The notes below the pieces were generated by a model. That model was not told the DNA's origin. It ran no database searches and saw only the letters and a list, made by a program, of their open reading frames with translations. The translations under genes were made by a program, and so were the position numbers. A DNA stretch of 64,000 nucleotides from an uncultured Opitutales bacterium (GTDB taxonomy: Bacteria; Verrucomicrobiota; Verrucomicrobiia; Opitutales; Intestinicryptomonadaceae), in the NCBI GenBank assembly GCA_900545705.1, contig URAK01000011.1, positions 1-64,000 of the forward strand. Direction: 5' to 3'. How positions within the stretch are numbered: the first letter of the stretch is position 1; the number at the start of each line of letters is the position of its first letter. Below are positions 9,091-17,503 of this stretch, in pieces.

Positions 9091-10224
9091 TTATTTGTTT
9101 TCGAGTATTTTTTTAAGCACTGGCAAAACAGCCTCGTACATCGCATGGAATCCCAAGTCAGTCGGGTGGCAAAAGTCCACCGTACACTCGGCTATCCCGC
9201 CGTATGGCTCAAATATCTTAGTGCAGTCTATAAAATATACATTTTTATCCCCCGCTTTTACAGCATTTTCGTACGTCTTGCGAATTACCTCAACCCTGTC
9301 GCGCGACGGCCATGAGCAACGGGTCATCATAATAACGGGGATATTCGGCTGTTTCTTCCTAAAAATTTTAAAGAATCTTTCGTGGGTCTTTGCAAGATGC
9401 TCCGTTGTTGGAGCGTTATAGTCGTAATCGTAGACAAATACAGACATATCGATGTCGCCTATTCTTTCCGCAATCGCGTCTTCACCCTTCGCGTTGCCGG
9501 AAAACCCGAGGTTAACCTCCTCCGCATCGACTTCCCTGCAAAGCTTCCCGGTATAAACAGTAGCAGGCCTTGAAGCGCAGCCACCCTGCGTTATTGAAGA
9601 TCCATAAAAGACTATCGGCTTGGAGACTTTATGCGGTTTTGGCGGTTCTATTTTCGCTCCGGGAAGAACCCCTATTTCAACATCTTTTACACCGCAATAT
9701 CTCGGGAAATAGAGTGCAAATTCCCTCATTTTAGAGTCGCCAAACTTCGCGCCGATTTCTGAGTAAGGAACTTTCCCCATCTCTCCGAAATTGCGCTGGT
9801 GGAAATTTTTTAGAAACGAGTATTTCCCATCTGCGTCCTTTATATACAAGTCAAAACCGCTCGATCCGGAACGCGGCATATGCCCCATGTCACCTGAACC
9901 TCTCGTCATATATTTTACCGCAATCATTTTAGAGTCGGTAGAAAACCTGACGGCGGCTCCCGAAGTGTGCCAACAAAGCCCGATCACGCCGGCACTCGCA
10001 TTCTCTTTTGTAATTCCATCGGGAAGCCTCGAAAATTCACCGCCTTCTTTGCGCCAAGGCAAACCTTCAACTTTGAAGGGCGCGTTTTTTGTGTTATAGA
10101 AACAGAACTCTATGTTTCCTATTTTTTGCGGCTCAAAATTTTTATCTATTTTTGAGATATCTTGCGCGGCGCTTTCCGTCACCAAAGCAACCGCAAACAC
10201 TAAGGGCAACATTAACTTTTTCAT
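9091..10224 (-). CDS. Secreted SGNH/GDSL esterase with GxDLY N-terminal domain
   Basis: A 377-aa protein starting at the ATG at 10224, where a signal peptide begins (MKKLMLPLVFAVALVTES). An N-terminal beta domain carries the GxDLY signature (GFDLY, residues 123-127). The SGNH hydrolase domain follows: YGSSITQGG with nucleophile Ser210, the NLGFSGN block at 238-244, and Asp350/His353 in VDFCHP completing the triad. In this family the fold removes acetyl or other acyl groups from glycans. It is immediately upstream of the GH99-like gene, so deacylation and hydrolysis are probably coupled. A bidirectional terminator separates it from the PEP-CTERM gene. Confidence 0.85.
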   Translation of the reverse strand: MKKLMLPLVFAVALVTESAAQDISKIDKNFEPQKIGNIEFCFYNTKNAPFKVEGLPWRKEGGEFSRLPDGITKENASAGVIGLCWHTSGAAVRFSTDSKMIAVKYMTRGSGDMGHMPRSGSSGFDLYIKDADGKYSFLKNFHQRNFGEMGKVPYSEIGAKFGDSKMREFALYFPRYCGVKDVEIGVLPGAKIEPPKPHKVSKPIVFYGSSITQGGCASRPATVYTGKLCREVDAEEVNLGFSGNAKGEDAIAERIGDIDMSVFVYDYDYNAPTTEHLAKTHERFFKIFRKKQPNIPVIMMTRCSWPSRDRVEVIRKTYENAVKAGDKNVYFIDCTKIFEPYGGIAECTVDFCHPTDLGFHAMYEAVLPVLKKILENK

Positions 10225-10294
10225 TAGATAAAAGGTAAAATTATCCTGTAAACTTTCAATGTTAAAATATAAAAATACGCTATTGCTCCTAAAT

Positions 10295-10329
10295 AAAAAA
10301 GACGCCCAGCAATGAGGGCGCCTTTTTTT
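10295..10329. terminator. Bidirectional terminator between the PEP-CTERM and esterase genes
   Basis: Stem 10303-10307 with 10316-10320 (CGCCC/GGGCG), 8-nt loop, T-run 10323-10329 on plus and A-run 10295-10300 giving a U-tract on the minus transcript. On the minus strand it is placed to end the PEP-CTERM transcript. Confidence 0.7.
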
Positions 10330-10347
10330 CGGCAATCTAAACTGAGT

Positions 10348-11682
10348 CTACTTGGCTCTGCGCCTTGCCGCAAAAAGCAGCGTTGCTATTCCCAATAGAG
10401 CTGCAAAAGTTGCGGGCTCTGGCACCGTATAAGTAAGCGAGCCGGAATAGTCGGAATATACTGTTTTAGTAAATTCCCCGCCTAATTTGTTGCCTTCTTC
10501 GTCGTACGCAACAAAGAGACTTTCGTCAAAATCTCCCGTCAAATTATCAAAATCAACTATTAACAAGTTGTAGGACTCCAAGTCTTCATCCGAGAATACC
10601 ACTTTTATTTCCCCAACGGCGTTCACTTCAAACGAATCTGCGTTTATTATGCCTCCATATATTAGCTCTCCACCGTTAATCGTAAGCGACCCAACATTCT
10701 CAAATGTCGACAATTTCAATGAACCACCGTCGAGCAAAACCGAGTTTATGGCAAGCTGGCTATTAAAGTCCAAACTGCCTTTATAGACTTTTACATTTCC
10801 GATAGCCATGTCCTTCTTGCCGCCAAATCCAGGAATATCGTAATCGGAAGTGTTTGATGCCTTGTATAATGTAAGCGACTGGTGCCCGTCGGCATTCATA
10901 CTAAAGTTAATTGTCGTGGAAACGGTATCATTTGTCGCAAAGACCCCCTTAAAATCTCCGCCTTTAAATGTTCCAGTCTTTTCATCATTTAAAAATATGA
11001 AATTTGCATTTATCCCATGGGCGGAAGTAACATATACAGTCCTGCCGGTATTCGACAATCCGCCCGTTTCAAGTGTAAAGCTTCCGCCAGTGGAAGTGTC
11101 AACCGCGTCGCTCATGTCAAATGCGTGGTAGCCGGCATCATCGGCCCCGCCTAAATAATTAAATTGCAATGCCCCATTGACCCTGAGCGTGCCGGCTTTC
11201 AAGAGCGATATGCGCGTCGTAAAATATTTTGTGGTATTCAATACCATATCACCGCCGACTGTAAGGAAATCCGAGGTTTGAACGGCAAACCTCAGCTGTT
11301 TTAGGTTGGTATCGGTGCTATATGAATTATCAGACTTAGCTGTTACCGTGAAATCGGAGATAGTCGACAATGGAGTCATAAAATTCATCTCCGTATTTAC
11401 CGTAGAATCTACCGCATAGTAAGTTGCTGTATTTAAATAGTCCAAACGGGCATAATGCACACCAGTATTTATAGTATCCAATATGACCACAGCATCGCTA
11501 CCCGGCAATTTAGTGGGAGCTGTGTATGTATCTTTAGTGAGGCTCCAATATTTTAATGACTCTTGACCTGTCACAGGGCAGTAGCCACTATTTCCGCGAA
11601 AATAATAATTTACAGTAGATACTTCCTGAGCCATCAGAACAGCGGCAAGAAGGCTAATTGACAATATTAGGGGTATTTTCAT
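10348..11682 (-). CDS. PEP-CTERM sorting-domain surface protein
   Basis: A 444-aa protein with a signal peptide (residues about 1-18) and a C-terminal PEP-CTERM signal: VPEP at 420-423, a hydrophobic stretch and a basic end (ARRRAK). The middle is rich in Thr, Ser, Asn, Asp and Gly with repeated beta-strand patterns such as SLTINGGEL and DGGSLKLS, as in autotransporter-like beta-helical surface proteins of Verrucomicrobia. Such proteins are processed by exosortase and displayed on the surface or in the matrix; no exosortase gene is in the window. It lies upstream of the esterase and GH99-like genes on the same strand. Confidence 0.85.
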   Translation of the reverse strand: MKIPLILSISLLAAVLMAQEVSTVNYYFRGNSGYCPVTGQESLKYWSLTKDTYTAPTKLPGSDAVVILDTINTGVHYARLDYLNTATYYAVDSTVNTEMNFMTPLSTISDFTVTAKSDNSYSTDTNLKQLRFAVQTSDFLTVGGDMVLNTTKYFTTRISLLKAGTLRVNGALQFNYLGGADDAGYHAFDMSDAVDTSTGGSFTLETGGLSNTGRTVYVTSAHGINANFIFLNDEKTGTFKGGDFKGVFATNDTVSTTINFSMNADGHQSLTLYKASNTSDYDIPGFGGKKDMAIGNVKVYKGSLDFNSQLAINSVLLDGGSLKLSTFENVGSLTINGGELIYGGIINADSFEVNAVGEIKVVFSDEDLESYNLLIVDFDNLTGDFDESLFVAYDEEGNKLGGEFTKTVYSDYSGSLTYTVPEPATFAALLGIATLLFAARRRAK

Positions 11683-12349
11683 AGAACTTTGCAGATAAAT
11701 TGGTTAATATTTTTTATGCTTTAAAGGAATATTGGCTATTGCGATATTTTCAAATAATATTTTAAAATTTCCATTAGACAGTTAAAAAACTTTCTACTTA
11801 TTAAAAAAGGCGGCAAACAATCCCGCTAGATGTCACTTAATTAAAAATTAAATATATTTACAATAGTATATTTATATGTATACATACCAAATTTCGCTAA
11901 GCACTTAACAATAATACTTATGCGGCAAAAACGTCCTTGGAATTTTACTTACCCTTACCTATTGTACGATGCGCGCACTTCCCCTGTAAACCCGTGCGAC
12001 GAATATCTTATATGGATTCAAACCCGCAAAAAATACCCAGCGTCTTTTTGCTTTCCCGCATAAAAAATTACATTTGTATGTATGCGCGCTCAAATAGCAT
12101 ATTTTACACAGTATTTGCGGCAAATTTGCGTTTAGCAAAAAATTCCATAGGCGACCGTTATTCCCCACAAAAAAACTCAATACAGGTAAATTATACTGTT
12201 TTACTCTATCTCCCCTCTTACTAAAGCAGGCAACTTTTATATAAAAAATATCCACTTAAGCAGGCTGTAAAGCCAATCCCTATCCTCTGTCAGCTATTCT
12301 TTTGCGCCAGACAATCTGCTAATATAATTGATAATTATTATAAGGTATA
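11683..12349. other. Intergenic region between the GGGtGRT gene and the PEP-CTERM gene
   Basis: About 670 bases, AT-rich (especially 11683-11930). Frames of 95-98 codons on both strands (about 11937-12255) overlap one another and show no family features, so I do not call them genes. The promoter of the PEP-CTERM gene should lie just above 11682. Confidence 0.45.
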
Positions 12350-12377
12350 AAAAAAAGGGCGGTTAAAAAACCGCCCC
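12350..12377 (-). terminator. Rho-independent terminator of the GGGtGRT operon
   Basis: Eight-bp stem (12357-12364 with 12369-12376) around an AAAA loop on the plus strand, followed on the minus strand by a U-tract complementary to the A-run at 12349-12356. It is 20 bp downstream of the GGGtGRT stop. Confidence 0.88.
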
Positions 12378-12395
12378 TTAAAATCCAAACCTTAA

Positions 12396-13397
12396 TTACT
12401 TTGTGGCTTCTTCAACAGCAACCGCAACAGCGACAGTAGCGCCAACCATCGGGTTGTTGCCCATACCGATTAGCCCCATCATCTCGACGTGCGCAGGAAC
12501 TGAAGAAGAACCTGCAAACTGCGCGTCGCCGTGCATTCTTCCCATGGTATCGGTCATACCGTACGAAGCGGGACCCGCCGCCATATTGTCGGGGTGCAGA
12601 GTTCTGCCTGTGCCGCCGCCCGAAGCGACCGAGAAATATTTCTTTCCGTGCTCTGTTGCCCACTTCTTGTAAGTGCCGGCAACCGGGTGTTGGAAGCGAG
12701 TGGGATTGGTTGAATTTCCGGTTATAGAAACGTCAACGCCCTCATGACGCATAATTGCAACGCCTTCGCTCACATCGTCGGCTCCGTATACTCTAACCTT
12801 CGCCTTTTCGCCCTTCGAGAAAGGAGTTTCCTTTACGATTTTGAGCTCTCCCGTATAATAGTCATACTCTGTTTCGACAGATGTAAATCCGTTTATGCGG
12901 GAAATGATGTAAGCGGCGTCTTTTCCAAGACCGTTGAGAATTACGCGCAAGGGCTCTTTGCGAACCTTATTGGCAGTCTTGGCAATGCCTATCGCGCCCT
13001 CAGCAGCCGCAAATGATTCGTGGCCTGCAAGGAAGCAGAAGCATTTTGTTTCTTCCCTCAAAAGCATCGCGCCAAGATTGCCGTGTCCGAGTCCAACATC
13101 GCGGGAGTCTGCGACAGAACCGGGTATGCAGAACGACTGCAAGCCAATTCCGATATTTTCGGCGGCTTCCGCGGCATTCTTAGAGCCTTTCTTTATCGCA
13201 ATTGCAGCACCGGCAGTGTACGCCCAAACAGCGTTGTCAAAGGCGATGGGCTGAATGCCCTTTACGATTTCCTCGACATTTATGCCCTTGTCTTTGCAGA
13301 TTTTCTGGGCGTCCTCAAGGCCGTTAATGCCGTATTCCGCGAGAACCTTGTTGATTTTGTCGATGCGTCTTTCGTAACCTTCAAATGTTATAGCCAT
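12396..13397 (-). CDS. GGGtGRT-family protein of unknown function
   Basis: A 333-aa cytosolic protein with the family-naming motif GGGTGRT at residues 260-266, followed by LHPDN and a Gly/Met-rich C terminus (GPASYGMTDTMGR, MGNNPMVGATVAV). Other conserved-looking points are C90, the C119/C121 pair followed by AGHESFAAAEG, and NSTNPTRFQHPVAGTYKKW at about 228-246. No enzymatic function is known to me for this family. It lies directly after an IscU-like scaffold gene whose stop codon overlaps its Shine-Dalgarno, so the two are coupled and a role in metal/sulfur cluster handling is an inference. The family pairing is recalled from annotated genomes, not tested here. Confidence 0.85.
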   Translation of the reverse strand: MAITFEGYERRIDKINKVLAEYGINGLEDAQKICKDKGINVEEIVKGIQPIAFDNAVWAYTAGAAIAIKKGSKNAAEAAENIGIGLQSFCIPGSVADSRDVGLGHGNLGAMLLREETKCFCFLAGHESFAAAEGAIGIAKTANKVRKEPLRVILNGLGKDAAYIISRINGFTSVETEYDYYTGELKIVKETPFSKGEKAKVRVYGADDVSEGVAIMRHEGVDVSITGNSTNPTRFQHPVAGTYKKWATEHGKKYFSVASGGGTGRTLHPDNMAAGPASYGMTDTMGRMHGDAQFAGSSSVPAHVEMMGLIGMGNNPMVGATVAVAVAVEEATK

Positions 13398-13405
13398 AAT
13401 AAATT

Positions 13406-13410
13406 CCTCC
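13406..13410 (-). promoter_or_regulatory. Strong ribosome binding site of the GGGtGRT gene
   Basis: GGAGG on the minus strand, eight bases before the ATG at 13397 and overlapping the TAG stop of the scaffold gene. It is exceptional here: nearly all other starts I checked have only A/T-rich leaders. It fixes the start codon. Confidence 0.8.
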
Positions 13411-14117
13411 TATTCTTTGCGCGGGTCTATGACTTTAACGGCGTCTTCAAAGCGTCCCTTGACAGATACGTTCTTCTCGAACGCTTCTTTGGGGTCTGCG
13501 CCCTTGCGGATTTGTTCAAGCATTTTGCCAAGATGAACGGTCTTATAGCCGATAACTTCGCCATTTTCATCGAGGCCTTCTTCAAGAACGTATCCCTCGG
13601 CCATTTCAAGGTATCTCGGGCCTTTGGCTTTAGTGGAGTACATAGTGCCCACTTGCGAGCGGAGTCCCTTGCCGAGGTCTTCAAGGCCTGCGCCTATCGG
13701 CAGCCCGTTTTCGGAGAACGCTGTTTGCGTGCGGCCGTAAATGATTTGGAGGAACAGCTCGCGCATGGCAACGTTTATGGCGTCGCAGACGAGGTCGGAA
13801 TTTACCGCTTCGAGTATGGTCTTTCCTGGAAGGATTTCGGAGGCCATAGCTGCGGAATGCGTCATTCCGGAGCACCCGATTGTTTCAACGAGGGCTTCTT
13901 CAATAACGCCGTCCTTGACATTGAGGGTAAGCTTGCAGGCGCCCTGTTGCGGTGCGCACCAGCCCACGCCGTGAGTTAGACCGCTTATATCGCTTATTTG
14001 AGTGGCCTTTACCCATTTTCCCTCCTCGGGAATGGGTGCGGGACCGTGTTTAGCGCCCTTCGCTACGCAGCACATCTGTTGCACTTCGTGCGAGCAATTG
14101 TGATTTGGACAACTCAT
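13410..14117 (-). CDS. IscU/NifU-N-like iron-sulfur cluster scaffold protein
   Basis: A 235-aa protein with an IscU-type fold: GVGWCAPQQGACKLTLNVKDG (C54, C61) and ETIGCSGMTHSAAMASEILPGKTILEA (C82) match the ACGD and GCG...E..GK...EA segments of IscU; C111 could stand in for the third ligand. It differs from IscU in being twice as long, with a Cys/His-rich N terminus (C3, H6, C8, H10, C16, C17) and a C-terminal extension with YGRT and KGPRYLEMAEGYV. It pairs with the following GGGtGRT gene and no iscS or iscA is adjacent. Scaffold function is inferred from the cysteine pattern. Confidence 0.8.
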   Translation of the reverse strand: MSCPNHNCSHEVQQMCCVAKGAKHGPAPIPEEGKWVKATQISDISGLTHGVGWCAPQQGACKLTLNVKDGVIEEALVETIGCSGMTHSAAMASEILPGKTILEAVNSDLVCDAINVAMRELFLQIIYGRTQTAFSENGLPIGAGLEDLGKGLRSQVGTMYSTKAKGPRYLEMAEGYVLEEGLDENGEVIGYKTVHLGKMLEQIRKGADPKEAFEKNVSVKGRFEDAVKVIDPRKE

Positions 14118-14658
14118 ATCGCAGTATTCTATTTGTTGTTTATATAATGAAAAACTTTTTTGAGAATCTCACCGAACCCCGCCCTATGCAAGAATTTTTA
14201 TAAAAAAAATCCTATTCTTAAGAATTTCTATGCATTGGTCAGCTGCGTGTGCGATACCCAACTACACAAATTCGCATAAAAAATAATCATTTCCCCCTCA
14301 TTCAGACGAAGACTGAAGTTAAATCTGAAAGCGCAATAACCAAGAAAAAATATATGTTTTTATAAGCATTTCAAATACTCCAGCACAGCGCGCGGGAAAT
14401 GCCGCAGAATTTTCTATCGCCGCCGTGCGCGTCCCTGCCAAAATAATTAGTCTTCCAATGCGGCCAAGCGAAAAAAATTGGCTACTTGCAAGAATCCGGG
14501 AGGGTAATAATTCCTACCGCAACTTGGCGGAGAAAAAAAACGCCCGTAGCCAACTTAAAGAAATAATCTAGCAGCCCCGCACAAAAGAAATTTTTGCGCC
14601 ACCACGCGCAGAAGAAATAATCGAGCAACCCCGAACTTCAAGCTCGGGGTTGCGCACA
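14118..14658. other. Intergenic region upstream of the scaffold gene
   Basis: About 540 bases without a supportable gene. It holds an imperfect direct repeat, AAGAAATAATC(T/G)AGCA(G/A)CCCCG, at about 14560-14580 and 14613-14633, and the hairpin at 14625-14653. The promoter of the IscU-like gene should lie near 14120-14160. Confidence 0.45.
14625..14653 (-). terminator. Strong hairpin behind the DUF4832 array
   Basis: A perfect 10-bp inverted repeat (14625-14634 with 14644-14653), 9-nt loop. It lies 5 bp beyond the stop of the last DUF4832 gene on the minus strand. There is no long U-tract after it, so it may be a 3' stabilising hairpin rather than an intrinsic terminator. Confidence 0.55.
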
Positions 14659-16029
14659 TTACTTACCAGATATTTTTCCGAGATCCAAAGAACCGTCCTC
14701 GGTAAGGTTTTTCACCGCAAACTTAAAGTCCCTAAAAATTTTCTTAGTGTGGAATATCCTAAGAGATAGGGAATATGTTTCATTGGGCTTTAAAGACACG
14801 CGCATAGAATCAGTAAATTTGAATTTTCCAGGAAGCAATTTGCGCGGATCCTGTGACGACAACATGTCAAAGACAACTTTCCCGGAAGAGTCGCGCAACT
14901 CGTATTTCATTCTATACGGCAAATGTATGCGCGCAACCCCTTTGTTTTCACCTTCTATCGAGACTTCCAATTTCCCGTCAGCATACGAAACTTCTGCCTT
15001 CTCCGGGACAAGCCGGGCCCCTGCATACCGGCAGACATCGTCCAGTGCGGCGCGCTCCTTATCGTCGCTTATCAGCTGTGGGTGGAGCGGAATTTCATTC
15101 ACAAGCGACACATGGTTTTTCAATATCCATTCGCACGAATAAACGATATCCCATTTATTTTTGTGCAGCATTTTAACGTCACCGTAAAACTCAAAAAATA
15201 TGGGTTTGTCTTTCCAAACATCCGCCATTCTCTCGATTTTATCGTATGGCGGCTTGCCTATCCATCTTCCGAAATGCCATGGGGAGCCAATCCCGTCACG
15301 CCTCAATCCAACCCTCGCCTTTTTCTTTTTTCCGAGGGCGTACTTGAGAACTTCGTGGTCGTCGGTCATAAAGAATATATCGGACTTTTTAAAATTTTTT
15401 AGGTACATGTCGGCATACTTCTTTCGCGTCTCAAAGCCGTACATATTCGGATTTTTCAAACCTATCGAAGTGCAGTGCCACTCGCCCCAGTTCCCGAAGC
15501 TGCCAAGGTCGAGCCCGCCGAGCCGCGGATCGCCGTCGTAGCGGGCGGCGAGCGCCTTTATGAATTTTTCGTGCTCCTCCATAAATATTGGGTCGTCAAA
15601 GTACGCCGATATGTGCACGTCCGACGTTCCCCCATCGGGAGTCTTGTATTTCATTCCCTTAAACTCGTGCGACTTTGCCCCTTTTAAAAACACCCACTGC
15701 GGCGTCGAGTATTTTCCGCCCCCATGGTAGTTTGTGCACATTATTCTAAAATAGAATGGCAGCCCGTTTTTCGAGAAAAATTCGAGAGCCTTGTCTATCG
15801 GTTCCCAGTTGTACGATCCTTCAACAGGCTGCAATTTTGCCCACTCGAATCTAAAATATCCTGCGCCGTAATTTACCTTCGTATCCGTTCTAAAACCGAG
15901 CGAATTGCTTGAAAACCCCTGTCCGGGATTTTCAAATATTTCGCTATTCTCATCGAACTTTATTTCTGCCGAGTGCGCCGCGCACATTGCGCAGGCCGCA
16001 GCGGCTATAATTGTCAGCTTTTTTATCAT
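14659..16029 (-). CDS. Secreted DUF4832-type TIM-barrel protein, copy 1
   Basis: A 456-aa secreted protein (signal peptide about 1-20, AHSAE). It resembles the DUF4832 family of glycoside-hydrolase-like TIM barrels: an N-terminal FENPGQGF motif (residues 32-39), GLPFYFRIMC, the GNWGEWHC motif at 179-186 whose E183 sits where the acid/base is expected, and PIFFEFYGD with E280 as candidate nucleophile. A C-terminal Ig-like domain follows (about 345-456). It is the distal gene of three tandem paralogues. Activity is not established; glycan hydrolysis is an inference from the fold and the surrounding enzymes. Confidence 0.75.
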   Translation of the reverse strand: MIKKLTIIAAAACAMCAAHSAEIKFDENSEIFENPGQGFSSNSLGFRTDTKVNYGAGYFRFEWAKLQPVEGSYNWEPIDKALEFFSKNGLPFYFRIMCTNYHGGGKYSTPQWVFLKGAKSHEFKGMKYKTPDGGTSDVHISAYFDDPIFMEEHEKFIKALAARYDGDPRLGGLDLGSFGNWGEWHCTSIGLKNPNMYGFETRKKYADMYLKNFKKSDIFFMTDDHEVLKYALGKKKKARVGLRRDGIGSPWHFGRWIGKPPYDKIERMADVWKDKPIFFEFYGDVKMLHKNKWDIVYSCEWILKNHVSLVNEIPLHPQLISDDKERAALDDVCRYAGARLVPEKAEVSYADGKLEVSIEGENKGVARIHLPYRMKYELRDSSGKVVFDMLSSQDPRKLLPGKFKFTDSMRVSLKPNETYSLSLRIFHTKKIFRDFKFAVKNLTEDGSLDLGKISGK

Positions 16030-16038
16030 TTTTTGGAT

Positions 16039-17412
16039 TTATTTTATTTTTACATTGCCCAAGTCGAGCGCCCCGTCCTTCGTCAAATTTTTTGACGCAA
16101 ACCGAAAATCTTTAAAAACTTTTGGAATGTGGCGCACCCTAAGCGATAGAAAATACGTTTCCCCGCCCTTTAAATCCGCCTTGAACTCGTCCGACAAAAC
16201 GAACTTGCCGGGCAGTATCGACCCCGGATTTTTCGCGGAAATTTTTTCGGCGACAACATTTCCCGCACGGTCTCTCAGTTCGTACGCGAATTCATACGGC
16301 AGATATATTTTAGAGACTCCTTTATTCACTCCTTCCACGCGGACTTTAATCGTGCCACCTTCGCACTCTACGCGCGCTTTCTCGGGCACGAGCCTAGCAC
16401 CCGCATACCTCTCAACCTTTTGAAGCGCCAACAGCTCTTTTTTATCCTTAACCTGCTCTGGAATTAGAGGTATCTCGTGCACCAGTGAAACATTGTATTT
16501 TAACATCCAATCGCACGAATAGATTATATCCCAGCCTTTTTCGTGCAAAGCGTTTGCTTGGTCAACAAACTCGAAAAATATGGGTTTGTGCTTCCATACA
16601 TCGGCGATGCGTTTTATCTTATTGTAGGGTGGAGTGTCAACCCACCTCTCAAAGTGCCATGGAGAACCTATGCTGTCGCGCCTCATTCCGACGCGTATTT
16701 TTTCCCCCGCTCCAAGAACATATCCGAGTGTCTCGTAGTCGTCGGTCATAAAGAATAAATCCGACTTTCTAAAATTGTCCAGATACATATTGGCGTAACG
16801 CCTGCGTATTTCAAGCGAATGCGGGCGTACAACTCCCTTGCCCAAACCCAGACAAACGCAATGCCATTCGCCCCAATTCCCGTAGCTGCCCAAATCTATG
16901 CCTCCTATATGCGGGTCGCCGTCGTAGCGGGCGGCGAGCGCCTTTATAAATTTTTCATGCTCTTCAATAAATATTGGGTCGTCAAAATACGCCGATATGT
17001 GTACGTCCGATTTCTCTCCGTCCGGCGTTTTGTATTCCACTCCTTTAAACTCGTGATATTTCGCCCCCTTATCAAAAACCCATTTCGGCGTAGAATATTT
17101 ACCACTGCTATGGAAATTTGTACACATTATGCGAAAATAAAAAGGCAGCCCAATTTTGGAGAAATACTCTATTTCTTTGTCTATAGGCGACCAGTCGTAT
17201 GTATTTTCTGACGGTTGAAGTCGGCTCCACTCAAATCTTTTATATCCAGCCCCGTAAGTTATCCTATTTTCCGGGTATCTCGCAGAGCTGCAAGCAAAGC
17301 CTTGGCCTGGGTTTGAAAATATTTCAGCGCTCTCATCAAACTTTATTTCTCCAGAGCGCGACACGCAACACGCACACGCCGCCATTGCAAATACTGCGAA
17401 AAATTTTTTCAT
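16039..17412 (-). CDS. Secreted DUF4832-type TIM-barrel protein, copy 2
   Basis: Starts at the ATG at 17412, where the signal peptide begins (MKKFFAVFAMAACACCVSRS); the frame is open nine codons further but without better evidence. 457 aa. It repeats the plan of copy 1: FSNPGQGF, GLPFYFRIMC, GNWGEWHC, PIFFEF and a C-terminal Ig-like domain. The stretch 16060-16405 encoding that Ig-like domain is almost identical to 17524-17871 of copy 3, while the N-terminal parts differ much more. This points to recent gene conversion. It is separated from copy 1 by 9 bp. Confidence 0.75.
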   Translation of the reverse strand: MKKFFAVFAMAACACCVSRSGEIKFDESAEIFSNPGQGFACSSARYPENRITYGAGYKRFEWSRLQPSENTYDWSPIDKEIEYFSKIGLPFYFRIMCTNFHSSGKYSTPKWVFDKGAKYHEFKGVEYKTPDGEKSDVHISAYFDDPIFIEEHEKFIKALAARYDGDPHIGGIDLGSYGNWGEWHCVCLGLGKGVVRPHSLEIRRRYANMYLDNFRKSDLFFMTDDYETLGYVLGAGEKIRVGMRRDSIGSPWHFERWVDTPPYNKIKRIADVWKHKPIFFEFVDQANALHEKGWDIIYSCDWMLKYNVSLVHEIPLIPEQVKDKKELLALQKVERYAGARLVPEKARVECEGGTIKVRVEGVNKGVSKIYLPYEFAYELRDRAGNVVAEKISAKNPGSILPGKFVLSDEFKADLKGGETYFLSLRVRHIPKVFKDFRFASKNLTKDGALDLGNVKIK

Positions 17413-17503
17413 TTTTCTTCTTTTTATTGAATCAAACACTTTATCTTTTTCCGATAACCATATAATTCCAATAATTTTATGTGGCGGCGTTTATCGCGCC
17501 ACG

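Noticed and set aside
13020..13979. A 319-codon plus-strand frame across the GGGtGRT and scaffold genes
   Set aside because: It runs across two coupled minus-strand genes that have clear family motifs; codon bias of those genes explains the open frame.
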